Below, in pieces: positions 1 through 7,772 of a DNA stretch of 43,704 nucleotides. The position numbers were made by a program, and so were the translations under genes. Location of the stretch: contig CAMWNK010000008.1 of NCBI GenBank assembly GCA_947175555.1, positions 1 through 43,704 on the forward strand, given 5' to 3'. The stretch comes from an uncultured Clostridia bacterium (GTDB taxonomy: Bacteria > Bacillota > Clostridia > Christensenellales > UBA3700). Every line of letters begins with the position of its first letter. The first letter of the stretch is position 1. A model generated the notes under the pieces. It saw only the letters and a program-made list of their open reading frames with translations, searched no databases and had not been told where the DNA came from.

Positions 1-608
1 TTATATGCCTTAACCATATCGTCCATATCTCTATAACAGTCGGGATGGTCAAAGCCGACATTGAGAACGATTGCGATATCGCTGCACAGCGTCAAAAAGC
101 TCCTATTGTACTCGCATGCTTCGGTAACAAAGCAATCGTTGCCGCGATATATAAGATTATATTCCTTGCCCTGAAGGTCGCCTCCGATATGCCCCGTATA
201 AGACATATCCGCCCTATCGAAAACGCACGAAATCATAGCCGTACACGTCGTCTTGCCGTGCGTGCCCGCAACGGATATAACCTTATTGAACCCTCTTGAG
301 ACAAGCCCTAAGAATGCTTTTCTTTCCATTACAGGTATACGCAAGCTCTTGGCGGCAACAAGCTGAGGATTATCGCACGCAATAGCTGCCGTATACACGA
401 TAAGGTCGCAGCCGCTAATGCTCTCCACATCATCGCACGGCACAATGTCAATGCCGTCTCTGCTAAGTCTGTCAATAGCAGAAGATTGATTGATATCGCT
501 GCCCGATACGCGTATACCTTGCAACATGCAATACTTGGCAAGAGCCTTCATGCTCACGCCGCCTATACCTATAAAGTGAATACTTTTATAACTGACCAAC
601 ATATCCAT
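1..608 (-). CDS. murC: UDP-N-acetylmuramate--L-alanine ligase, N-terminal part (runs off window)
   Basis: MurC adds L-alanine to UDP-MurNAc in the cytoplasm, the first peptide step of peptidoglycan synthesis. About 202 residues are visible; the gene leaves the window at base 1. The N-terminal nucleotide-binding segment HFIGIGGVSM lies at residues 11-20, the ATP-binding P-loop GTHGKTT at about 115-121, and the MurC-type EACEYNRSF at about 163-171, followed by a LN-x-GFDHPDC segment. These are family signatures. The start is the ATG at 608-606; a second in-frame ATG lies at 602-600. Neither has a clear Shine-Dalgarno sequence, but a TATAAT sits exactly six bases upstream of the first ATG, which may mean a leaderless message. 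The FGGY kinase gene ends 80 bp upstream on the same strand. Confidence 0.93.
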   Translation of the reverse strand, partial: MDMLVSYKSIHFIGIGGVSMKALAKYCMLQGIRVSGSDINQSSAIDRLSRDGIDIVPCDDVESISGCDLIVYTAAIACDNPQLVAAKSLRIPVMERKAFLGLVSRGFNKVISVAGTHGKTTCTAMISCVFDRADMSYTGHIGGDLQGKEYNLIYRGNDCFVTEACEYNRSFLTLCSDIAIVLNVGFDHPDCYRDMDDMVKAY

Positions 609-688
609 AATCACATTATATGCAGCTATGGATATAAAAAGTTAAAGCTCTATTATTTACTTATAATCAAATTGCCTAATTGATTTCC

Positions 689-2242
689 TTAAAGCTCTCC
701 GCGCTTAAACATATAGTACATGTCATTGTAGATATGTCTCACACTCGGATAAATCTTGCGATATGCCTTATCGTATACTCTGCGATAGATTTCGTGCCGC
801 TTTGCATCGGGGGTAAAGCGATCGCGCTCGTGCACCATTGCCTTAGCGGCGGAATCTCTGTCGGTAAATACGCCCAGCCCTATAAAGCACGCCATTGCCG
901 CGCCCAGTCCGCTCGTCTCGTACGTCTGCACGCGATATACTTCTCTGCCGAAGATATCCGCAGCTATCTGACAGACGACGTTGCTCGCGCTTCCGCCACC
1001 CGACAAAGCAATGCGCTTCACCTTCTTATGCGTGCGCTTTTCCATATTCTCAAGACCTTCGAGCAAGGCAAAGTCTATACCCTCTATAATAGCTCTGTAC
1101 ATATGGAAGCGGGTGTGCATATCGGTAAATCCCATCATAAGACCGCGCGCCTCGGGCGTGGTGAGCCCGGGTCCCCAGTAGGGTTGAATTATCAGACCGT
1201 TGCTTGCAGGCGGAATGTCCTTTATCTTCTCGTCCAACACCTGCTCGGGCATGACGTTGCGCTCCTCTGCCTCTTTCTTCTCATTGAGCGCGAACTGCTC
1301 CTTAAACCAAGATACCATCCAATAACCGCGGAAAATCTGTATCTCGGGATTAAACTTATTGGGCGCAACCGCCGTGTATGCGGGCATGGCAAAAGTAGGC
1401 TCGACATACTTATCGACAGTCATCTGTATTGACGCCGCCGTGCCGAACGATACGGACGCCACGTTGGAGTCGATTGCCCCTACGCCGAAGGTCTCGCACG
1501 CCTTATCCGCGCCCGAGGCAATCACGGGAGTGCCCTCGCGTATACCGCACTCTTTAGCCGCCTGCGCCGTAATATATCCGAGCTTGCTGCAAGGCTCTAC
1601 CAGCTCGCACATCTTATCAAGTGGACAGCCGAATACGGGATAATTGAGCGTATGCTTAGTCATCCAAGTCCTCTTGCGATAATTATACGGGAATTTTGCC
1701 GCCTGCGAGGCCTTGCTGTCAATGAGCTTTCCCGTGAGCTTATAATTGAAGTATGCAGAAGGCATTACTATTTTGGCGGTGTGCTCCCATACGTACGGCT
1801 GATTGACGCGCACCCAGTTGATATAGCACGTGCGCCGTGCTACGCTTGCAACCTCGCTCATGCCTGCTATCTTAAACAATATCCTATTGAGAAGAGGGAG
1901 CTTGTCCTTGCAGTCAACCTCGCGCTTGTCCAGCCAAAGAATGGCGTTGCGTGTAGGATTGCAGTCCTTATCGAGAAATACTTGAGAATTGCGTATCGAA
2001 GTAACCGATACCGCGGATATGTCGTCCCATCTGTCGCCGAGCTCTTCCTTTGCCTGAAGCGAAACATGACATATCTCGCTCCAAAAAGACTCGCAACTCT
2101 TCTCGGCGTATTGATTGGAGTCGGATATGTACAACTCGCCCTTCTTCTTAATGTTGATAAGGACGTTACCCGCCGTATCTATTACGAGCGCGCGAGTAGC
2201 CTGCGTACCTACATCGAATATAAGAGACAATCCGTTATTCAT
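689..2242 (-). CDS. FGGY-family carbohydrate kinase
   Basis: Cytoplasmic sugar or polyol kinase of the FGGY (xylulokinase/glycerol kinase) superfamily, 517 residues, the normal length. The N-terminal ATPase lobe opens with FDVGTQATRA; the second lobe carries the adenosine-loop type SGGGSASNVVCQI with a following ETSGLGAAMA near residues 415-450. The substrate cannot be told from the sequence; the resemblance is to the uncharacterised YgcE-like FGGY group rather than to classical xylulose or glycerol kinases. The ATG is preceded by a good AAGGAG. It lies 9 bp behind the first PAP2 gene and is the last gene of the lipoprotein-PAP2-PAP2-kinase operon. No sugar transporter or isomerase lies nearby. 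Confidence 0.9.
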   Translation of the reverse strand: MNNGLSLIFDVGTQATRALVIDTAGNVLINIKKKGELYISDSNQYAEKSCESFWSEICHVSLQAKEELGDRWDDISAVSVTSIRNSQVFLDKDCNPTRNAILWLDKREVDCKDKLPLLNRILFKIAGMSEVASVARRTCYINWVRVNQPYVWEHTAKIVMPSAYFNYKLTGKLIDSKASQAAKFPYNYRKRTWMTKHTLNYPVFGCPLDKMCELVEPCSKLGYITAQAAKECGIREGTPVIASGADKACETFGVGAIDSNVASVSFGTAASIQMTVDKYVEPTFAMPAYTAVAPNKFNPEIQIFRGYWMVSWFKEQFALNEKKEAEERNVMPEQVLDEKIKDIPPASNGLIIQPYWGPGLTTPEARGLMMGFTDMHTRFHMYRAIIEGIDFALLEGLENMEKRTHKKVKRIALSGGGSASNVVCQIAADIFGREVYRVQTYETSGLGAAMACFIGLGVFTDRDSAAKAMVHERDRFTPDAKRHEIYRRVYDKAYRKIYPSVRHIYNDMYYMFKRGEL

Positions 2243-2251
2243 ACATACTCC

Positions 2252-3142
2252 TTATAAATACCTGTTTAACTTACCGTCTGCGTCTATGTCTAGTCCTTTA
2301 GGACCGAAAAATGCAACGGACGATACGTACATTGCAGTAGCGGATACCATTACTCCGACCGATACGTCCGAGAGGTAATGCGCGCCCGCTAAAAGTCTGC
2401 TTAATATCACTATCAGCGCGATAACCGCGGAGATTGCGGCGTATATAATTACGGTAAGTCTCTTCCTGCCGTCCGCTATAAGCAACGGAGTAAAAGCGAA
2501 CATACCCATTACGCAAGCAGAATGTCCCGAGAAGAATGAGCTGCCGCCCTGCCTGCTTATCTTATACCAAGGCGAATATACGGCGGCGCTATCTATCATA
2601 TAAGCCCCGCTTGCCACCTCGTAAGGGCGAGGTCTGCCCCATGCCAACTTGCATATGGCAGTGATAAGCACGATTGCCGCGCCTGCCGCTATCACGGCTA
2701 TAGCCCACTTCTTGTATCTAAGCAGCCTATCCTTATCCAATCTCTCTGTATAAAAGCAAAGAAGCGTATAAAGTCCTATCCCCGTAAAGAAAGATGCGGC
2801 ATAGCTCAATAACTTGTGAGACAGCAACATATCGAATATATCGGTCATCATCAATGTGAACGACAGCACGCCGCCCGCTATATAAATCAATTTGAGCAAG
2901 CGTCTATGCCACACTGCAGACTTACCTTCCGCATGATAATGCAGAATGCTGCAACCGAAAGCAACCGCTATATACAGCGGGAATTTGCCTACGGCCTCGC
3001 ACGCGGTAGAAAGGAAATTACCGCCCTTCATGAGCATACCTGCAATAGCCTCGTCCTTAACAGAACCTATACAAAACAATATCAGAGCTATTGCCATTGC
3101 CGCCGCATAGACAACAGAAAACTTAAGAACTCTGCTCTTCAC
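2252..3142 (-). CDS. PAP2-superfamily membrane phosphatase (copy 1)
   Basis: Integral membrane phosphatase, 296 residues with about six hydrophobic segments. All three PAP2 motifs are visible: KLAWGRPRP at 165-173 (K-x6-RP), SFFSGHSA at 202-209 and SRLLAGAHYLSD at 248-259, with the catalytic His pair in the last two. Family members dephosphorylate lipid phosphates such as undecaprenyl pyrophosphate or phosphatidate outside the membrane; which one applies here is not visible. The start is GTG with AAGGAG seven bases upstream, lying inside the end of the preceding PAP2 gene (20-nt overlap), so translation is probably coupled. Both PAP2 proteins share a PWYK element before motif 2, which suggests a tandem duplication. 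Confidence 0.9.
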   Translation of the reverse strand: MKSRVLKFSVVYAAAMAIALILFCIGSVKDEAIAGMLMKGGNFLSTACEAVGKFPLYIAVAFGCSILHYHAEGKSAVWHRRLLKLIYIAGGVLSFTLMMTDIFDMLLSHKLLSYAASFFTGIGLYTLLCFYTERLDKDRLLRYKKWAIAVIAAGAAIVLITAICKLAWGRPRPYEVASGAYMIDSAAVYSPWYKISRQGGSSFFSGHSACVMGMFAFTPLLIADGRKRLTVIIYAAISAVIALIVILSRLLAGAHYLSDVSVGVMVSATAMYVSSVAFFGPKGLDIDADGKLNRYL

Positions 3143-4037
3143 CTGACAACTCCTTGATTTCGTAAATATATTTACCTTTAGAGAAAAATGCGTATCTCAT
3201 AATAACGAATATCAGATACGTTACGTATCCGCCTACAAGCGTATCGGATAAAAAGTGAGCGCAATTAACTACGCGGGAAATTGCTACTACGCATACAAAA
3301 AGCGTACACAGAGCATTGACAAGCGCCCTAACTTTAAGTTTATTCCATTTAGGAAAGATATCGCACAGCACAACTATGATAAAAATATTGGCTGCCGACG
3401 ACGTATGTCCCGACGGAAAAGACTTGTACGTCTCCTTGCCGTTGCCTATATTCACCTTATACCAAGGCGTGAAGCCGTCATAGTTGCCCGCCGCTTGCAT
3501 ATCGCGATAGCGCATCCTGCCCCATATCCACTTCATTGCCTGAATGACAATGAGCGATGCAAGCATGACTGCAATGGCAAAGAAAGCCCACTTAAGCAAT
3601 CTGTCCATTATCTTCTTATCAATCATCGAGCCAACCCATAGACCGAATGCTCCGCCGACAAAACCCACGAATACTGCAAATACCGTATTGCCGGGGATAT
3701 CGATTTTCCCCGGTTTAGAGCCGGAAAACATCCATACGAAGTATCCAATCCACCCAAGCAATGCGCCGATTACGCGCAGTGTTATGCGAATATTTTTATT
3801 GTCGAAATTGCGCGCGTTATAAAAGATTATCGGAGATACGACGGGTAAGACGAGATAACTCGGGCTCTCGCCCACTACCTCGAAAAATATACCGAATAAA
3901 TTGCTCCTATCGCCTATCGCCTTGCTTAGCGCAAGGTCATAAAATGCAGCGACCGCCATCAACGCCGCAAAGCACGCAAATGCGACGAGATTGAAAATTA
4001 TATACAATTTCCTCCTGTTAATGGCGGTATCCTGCAT
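3123..4037 (-). CDS. PAP2-superfamily membrane phosphatase (copy 2)
   Basis: Paralogue of the next gene, 304 residues, multi-spanning. Motif 2 SFPSGHTS (206-213) and motif 3 SRVVNCAHFLSD (254-265) are intact. Motif 1 reads KWIWGRMRY at 169-177, with Tyr in place of the usual Pro of K-x6-RP. The catalytic histidines and arginines are present, so it should be active; specificity may differ from copy 1. The ATG follows GGTGA by seven bases. It starts 20 bp after the lipoprotein gene stops and overlaps copy 1 by 20 nt, so the operon is tightly packed. The two copies side by side behind a surface lipoprotein suggest a cell-envelope lipid or carrier role, which is inference. Confidence 0.88.
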   Translation of the reverse strand: MQDTAINRRKLYIIFNLVAFACFAALMAVAAFYDLALSKAIGDRSNLFGIFFEVVGESPSYLVLPVVSPIIFYNARNFDNKNIRITLRVIGALLGWIGYFVWMFSGSKPGKIDIPGNTVFAVFVGFVGGAFGLWVGSMIDKKIMDRLLKWAFFAIAVMLASLIVIQAMKWIWGRMRYRDMQAAGNYDGFTPWYKVNIGNGKETYKSFPSGHTSSAANIFIIVVLCDIFPKWNKLKVRALVNALCTLFVCVVAISRVVNCAHFLSDTLVGGYVTYLIFVIMRYAFFSKGKYIYEIKELSGEEQSS

Positions 4038-4057
4038 TACATATTCACCGTATTATT

Positions 4058-5368
4058 TTATTTTTCTTCACTATCTGATATGTCGGATTGCTCTAAGTCG
4101 GAAGTCTCATTATCGCTCGATACGTCGCTAATACTATCCGATGCCTTGTCATCGCCCGACATATCTTCGCCTGTAGGCTGCGCAGTATCCGATATACCCT
4201 CGGCTACGGATGAGCTCTCGCCCGCGGTAGCCTTGCTCTTCTTCCTCTTGACGCCGAAGTAAACGCCTACGACTATGGCGGCGATTACTACCACGAGGAT
4301 AGGTACAACTATCGCCACTATCTTACCTACTAAGCTGATGCTCTTCCTGCCGCCTGCCTCATCGTATGCGGCGTTATTGCGCTCTATCGCAACATTAGAG
4401 GTAAATGCGTCGGTATAGTCGCTCATGACGTATCCCGTCCTGTCCTCGTCCCATCCGAAGTATACGTTAGCCCAATAATCGTTGGTGAGCGAGAGCATCA
4501 TTACGAATTTATACTGCTCGCTGATAGATATCTTCTTTATCAGACCGCTCTCCCACATCTCGACGTCGAGGCTGAGCTTAGTAAACTCGTTTATCCTTGC
4601 GCCGTTGGACGTCTTCTTGAGATTGGCCTCGATAACGCGGATGTAATCTATCGTAGACTCCTTGGGATCGAACTCCACCTTGAAAGAATATACGCCCTTT
4701 TGCGCATCGTGTGCTACCTCTCCCTCTTGCTTGATGCTATTTCTGATAAGCTCCATCTTAGAGGTATCAAAGATATCATACATCAATATCTTGGTGGGAT
4801 CGTTACATACCGTATCGTTGTAGTCGTACAGATTGGTGCCGTAATCAGTATTTCTGAAGTTACTCGTATTCTCGATACGAATCATCTGACTCTCGTTACT
4901 GAAAGATATGTTGGACGAGTCGGTGATACGGTGCTTTATGGTGCCGCCCGTAATCAAGCCCTCTTCCCAAGTCTTTTGCGCAAGTCCGCCCGAACGCGAC
5001 AGATGATAGCAATCGGCAGATAAAGGCTGCGTATCGTCATATACGCCTTTTCTAATCTTATAGCCGTCTATATACTGACCGTTCATGTCCATTCCGCCGC
5101 CTACGGTAGCGTTATATCCGTAATTGACCGATACGACGTAATCAGCTTTATAATAGTTATAAAAGCCGATTTCGAGCAAATCCGCCGCTGTCATAGATGA
5201 AGTATAATTAAGCCTCATGGCAGGGTTAGCGTTGGGCGCGCCCAACTCTTGAAACGGATCGGTTTGACCGTATTCGGGGTTGACGCTTTCGCAAGCGCCG
5301 AGACATAATACCGCCGTGATTGCAACAACAAGCAATAGCACAACGATAAGCACGCTTCTTTTTCTCAT
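4058..5368 (-). CDS. lipoprotein with C-terminal TM segment and acidic tail, unknown function
   Basis: 436 residues; I do not recognise the family. The N-terminus is a signal peptide with lipobox LGAC (Cys at about 26). The extracellular part (about 27-345) has no known motif and looks beta-rich with many Asn, Asp and Tyr. Residues about 348-371 form a strong transmembrane segment followed by RKKSK, then a 60-residue tail made almost only of Ser, Asp and Glu. An N-terminal lipid anchor together with a C-terminal membrane span is unusual. The ATG has AGAGGTG upstream. It is the first gene of the operon with the two PAP2 genes and the FGGY kinase, behind the promoter at 5538-5566. Confidence 0.75.
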   Translation of the reverse strand: MRKRSVLIVVLLLVVAITAVLCLGACESVNPEYGQTDPFQELGAPNANPAMRLNYTSSMTAADLLEIGFYNYYKADYVVSVNYGYNATVGGGMDMNGQYIDGYKIRKGVYDDTQPLSADCYHLSRSGGLAQKTWEEGLITGGTIKHRITDSSNISFSNESQMIRIENTSNFRNTDYGTNLYDYNDTVCNDPTKILMYDIFDTSKMELIRNSIKQEGEVAHDAQKGVYSFKVEFDPKESTIDYIRVIEANLKKTSNGARINEFTKLSLDVEMWESGLIKKISISEQYKFVMMLSLTNDYWANVYFGWDEDRTGYVMSDYTDAFTSNVAIERNNAAYDEAGGRKSISLVGKIVAIVVPILVVVIAAIVVGVYFGVKRKKSKATAGESSSVAEGISDTAQPTGEDMSGDDKASDSISDVSSDNETSDLEQSDISDSEEK

Positions 5369-5673
5369 AATAACACCTCTTATCTGACCGCCGAACTAAA
5401 AAACCACAGACATCGACTACACTTGGATGCCGCCATGAATCTTAATATAATAATCAACTATATATTGCTTAAGCGCACGCACTTTGGAAACTTCACGTAT
5501 CGACTGCGTCGCCCTTTAATCCGATTGCCTTAAAATTATTATAATATAATTTTGCGCGATTGTAAAGATATATTTTACCTAAGGCTACGCGACGCCTTTA
5601 CTATGTATACTCTACGCACTTGCAGTATTATAGACAATGTCGAATATGCGCTAAATAATGTATATTATGTGCA
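5369..5673. other. intergenic region of 305 bp
   Basis: It holds the promoter at 5538-5566 and its long leader. The remainder next to the COG2426 gene is AT-rich. No convincing ORF, tRNA or strong terminator is visible. Confidence 0.6.
5538..5566 (-). promoter_or_regulatory. sigma-A-type promoter of the lipoprotein-PAP2-kinase operon
   Basis: On the minus strand TTTACA (5566-5561), a 17-bp spacer and TATAAT (5543-5538) form a near-consensus promoter. The predicted start near 5531 leaves a leader of about 160 nt before the ATG at 5368. I do not recognise a riboswitch in the leader. Confidence 0.6.
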
Positions 5674-6285
5674 CTAGTTGTCGGATTTGCGCTTTTTCAA
5701 CATAGTTTTTACGGTGAATTTCACTACATAAGCAATCAAAAGCGCAAAGGTTACTATTACGAATATATTAAGAATCACGTCCACATACGAGGCACAGAAC
5801 GTACATATCAAGCTCAATAAAGACGCCGCAGTCAAATTGCCAAGCAGTACGGCTATCACAGATTTATAGAAATTAACCCCCGAAAATGCCGCTATCGCGC
5901 TCCCCGACCACACGCCTGTCATCGGTAGCGGCAGCGCAACGAAGCAATATACGGCAAGCAGCTTCTTGCCCTCGCTCATACTGCCTCCGCACGTCTTATC
6001 CGCACGCTCGCTGAAGTTGCTCTCTACATAGCGCGATATCTTACCGAACAACTTGCTGTGCTTCATCGCATCGAGCGCAGGTCTCAATACCGCAATGATA
6101 AGCGGCACCGCAAGTCCCGAGCCTGCCCAAGCTACAAGCATTGCCTGCCATGGCTCTACGCCGAGTAGCAACGCGGCAGGAATCGCCCCTCTGAGCTCTA
6201 TAAGCGGCAGCGCGGAGAGTATGAATACGGCAAGAAGCGGACTGTCTACAGCTTCTTTAACAGCCTGTATGATTGCCTCGGACAT
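5674..6285 (-). CDS. COG2426 family small multidrug export-like membrane protein
   Basis: 203 residues with about five or six hydrophobic segments. Signature elements of the 'small multi-drug export protein' family (PF06695) are present: ELRGAIP near residue 31 and PLPMTGVWSGSAIA near 120. The family is predicted to be a transporter, but its substrate is poorly established. The ATG at 6285 is taken as start; an in-frame TTG lies directly before it. There is no good ribosome-binding site, and the start lies 8 bp behind the spoIIID stop, so translation probably depends on coupling. Co-transcription with spoIIID is likely from spacing. Confidence 0.85.
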   Translation of the reverse strand: MSEAIIQAVKEAVDSPLLAVFILSALPLIELRGAIPAALLLGVEPWQAMLVAWAGSGLAVPLIIAVLRPALDAMKHSKLFGKISRYVESNFSERADKTCGGSMSEGKKLLAVYCFVALPLPMTGVWSGSAIAAFSGVNFYKSVIAVLLGNLTAASLLSLICTFCASYVDVILNIFVIVTFALLIAYVVKFTVKTMLKKRKSDN

Positions 6286-6293
6286 CAATGATA

Positions 6294-6563
6294 TCAGTTA
6301 TCGTCTTTATTCTTGAGCAACTCGTACCTGTGCTTAGTGGATATTCCGCCACGAATGTGTCTTACGGAGAGATTGTACTCCAAAATCTCTCTTACCTGTT
6401 CGTATAACGATGAATCTATACGTCTCAGCTTATCGCACACGTCGCTGTGAACGGTGCTCTTGCTTATGCCCACCGCTTCCGCCGTCTGTCTTACGGTAGC
6501 ATTATTCTCGATTATGTAGCGCGCCGAAAGCAAAACCCTCTCGTTGATACCTGTCTTATCCAT
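6294..6563 (-). CDS. spoIIID: sporulation transcriptional regulator SpoIIID
   Basis: SpoIIID is a small DNA-binding protein that adjusts sigma-E and sigma-K gene expression in the mother cell during sporulation. The 89 residues match the family in length and layout: an N-terminal helix-turn-helix with VRQTAEAVGISKSTVHSDV and a C-terminal SVRHIRGGISTKHRY, equivalent to the Bacillus RHLRGGEATK region. AGAGG seven bases before the ATG at 6563 supports this start over an in-frame TTG six bases upstream. It shows that the organism has, or recently had, an endospore programme. Confidence 0.93.
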   Translation of the reverse strand: MDKTGINERVLLSARYIIENNATVRQTAEAVGISKSTVHSDVCDKLRRIDSSLYEQVREILEYNLSVRHIRGGISTKHRYELLKNKDDN

Positions 6564-6793
6564 GAGCAACCTCTGATTAGTTAGTCAACATATAATTATT
6601 CGGTTAAAAGAAGGATAATGACAAAATTTACGATACAGTAGAAATATGTCGATAAATATTATGCCGCAACAACCATGCGAGATAGCTGCAAGCAATCTCA
6701 TATGTTCATATTCGCAAACAATAAAATAAATACGTATGATTATCGGCATATATGAGCATATGGGCAACCGCTATCGGGAGCGCACCTGAAATT

Positions 6794-7249
6794 TCAGTTA
6801 AAATATTCTTTGTCGCAATAATCCAATACAAAGCAATTATACGAGCCGCCGCACTTGCATATTCTTTCGGGCTTACTCTTTTTCAACTTGTTTTTGATAG
6901 CGACAATAGATTGCGCCGCGCCCAATATAATCAAAAATATGCCAAAGCCTATTGACAGAGCTCTCGACGATAAGGCAGGAGCAATAAGCGCACCGACAAC
7001 GCACGCGGCAAGCGCGGGTATTACTACCTTAATCATCGCGCCAATGTCAATCAGTCTGTTTTTACAATGAATGGCAACGGTAACCACAGCCATTGGCACA
7101 AAAGAAATCAAATTGACTGCTTGAGCCGCCTTCTGCCCGATACCGAGCGCCAAGGTAAGTATGGGTATAGTGAGCGTACCGCCGCCCATTCCCATACCTG
7201 CGATTATACCTCCGGCAAGCCCTGCCAATATGCGATACAACTCAGCCAA
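6794..7249 (-). CDS. TauE/SafE-type (TSUP) exporter, second half-size subunit
   Basis: 151 residues, four hydrophobic segments. The first carries the TSUP glycine motif GGIIAGMGMGGGTLTIP, followed by KAAQAVNLISFVP. Family members export sulfite, sulfoacetate or other organosulfur anions. Full-length members have about 250 residues with two such repeats; here the two repeats are on separate genes. The start is TTG at 7249, overlapping the end of the upstream half gene by 8 nt, so the two are almost certainly co-translated. The C-terminal tail after the last membrane segment is short, basic and then cysteine-containing (CKCGG). Confidence 0.85.
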   Translation of the reverse strand: MAELYRILAGLAGGIIAGMGMGGGTLTIPILTLALGIGQKAAQAVNLISFVPMAVVTVAIHCKNRLIDIGAMIKVVIPALAACVVGALIAPALSSRALSIGFGIFLIILGAAQSIVAIKNKLKKSKPERICKCGGSYNCFVLDYCDKEYFN

Positions 7250-7628
7250 TTAGCATTTTTACCCCCGCGGCAATCATTATTAAGTAAAAAACCATCGAAA
7301 GAAGGAAATTATTGACCTTTTTAAGCAAAAGCGCGCCGATAACGCCGCCCGCTATAACTCCGCCGCCGACACTGTAGGTTATATTCCACTCGACGCAGCC
7401 TTTCACGATATATATTATCGCGCTCACCACCGACATCGGCAATATAGCCGCCACCGCCGTAGCGTGAGCCTTCTTCACCTCAAGCGAAAGCAATACGGTG
7501 AATATCGGCACGACCAGCATGCCTCCGCCGCCGCCGAATAGTCCGTTGACACAGCCTGCCGCAACGGATGCCGCTATAGTACAAAGCGCGGTGAGTTTCT
7601 TTTTCTTGCTTAAAGCGTCGGCTTTCAT
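7242..7628 (-). CDS. TauE/SafE-type (TSUP) exporter, first half-size subunit
   Basis: 128 residues, four hydrophobic segments, corresponding to the N-terminal repeat of a normal TSUP protein. The glycine motif GCVNGLFGGGGGMLVVP lies near residues 21-37, and KKAHATAVAAILP matches the position of the conserved loop. It ends cleanly after its fourth membrane segment (KMLIG), so this is a natural half, not a truncated pseudogene. No Shine-Dalgarno precedes the ATG; a CATAAT lies exactly six bases upstream. It probably assembles with the downstream half, which is inference from their overlap and complementarity. Confidence 0.85.
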   Translation of the reverse strand: MKADALSKKKKLTALCTIAASVAAGCVNGLFGGGGGMLVVPIFTVLLSLEVKKAHATAVAAILPMSVVSAIIYIVKGCVEWNITYSVGGGVIAGGVIGALLLKKVNNFLLSMVFYLIMIAAGVKMLIG

Positions 7629-7690
7629 ACAGCTATTATGTGAAAAAATTATATTTTATGTATTTTTGACATCTGCTCGGGCAAAATTAA

Positions 7691-7720
7691 TTGACCGACA
7701 CTTATATAATTATATATAAT
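7691..7720 (+). promoter_or_regulatory. promoter of the 1408-residue surface lipoprotein
   Basis: TTGACC (7691-7696), an 18-bp spacer and TATAAT (7715-7720). The leader then contains a perfect 14-bp palindrome, CCGATATATATCGG at 7738-7751, before the AGGTGG ribosome-binding site. The palindrome could be an operator or a short RNA hairpin. Confidence 0.55.
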
Positions 7721-7772
7721 AAATAAGATTTACATTACCGATATATATCGGCAAATAAAAGTAGGTGGTTAA

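Noticed and set aside
1652..2257. Plus-strand open frame of 201 codons opposite the FGGY kinase
   Set aside because: Shadow of the kinase gene with no family resemblance.
5369..5537. Riboswitch in the 160-nt leader of the lipoprotein operon
   Set aside because: No match to a known riboswitch core that I can see; a GACGCA element lacks the rest of a c-di-GMP fold.
6585..6767. Minus-strand open frame of 60 codons upstream of spoIIID
   Set aside because: No ribosome-binding site; probably the regulatory region of spoIIID.
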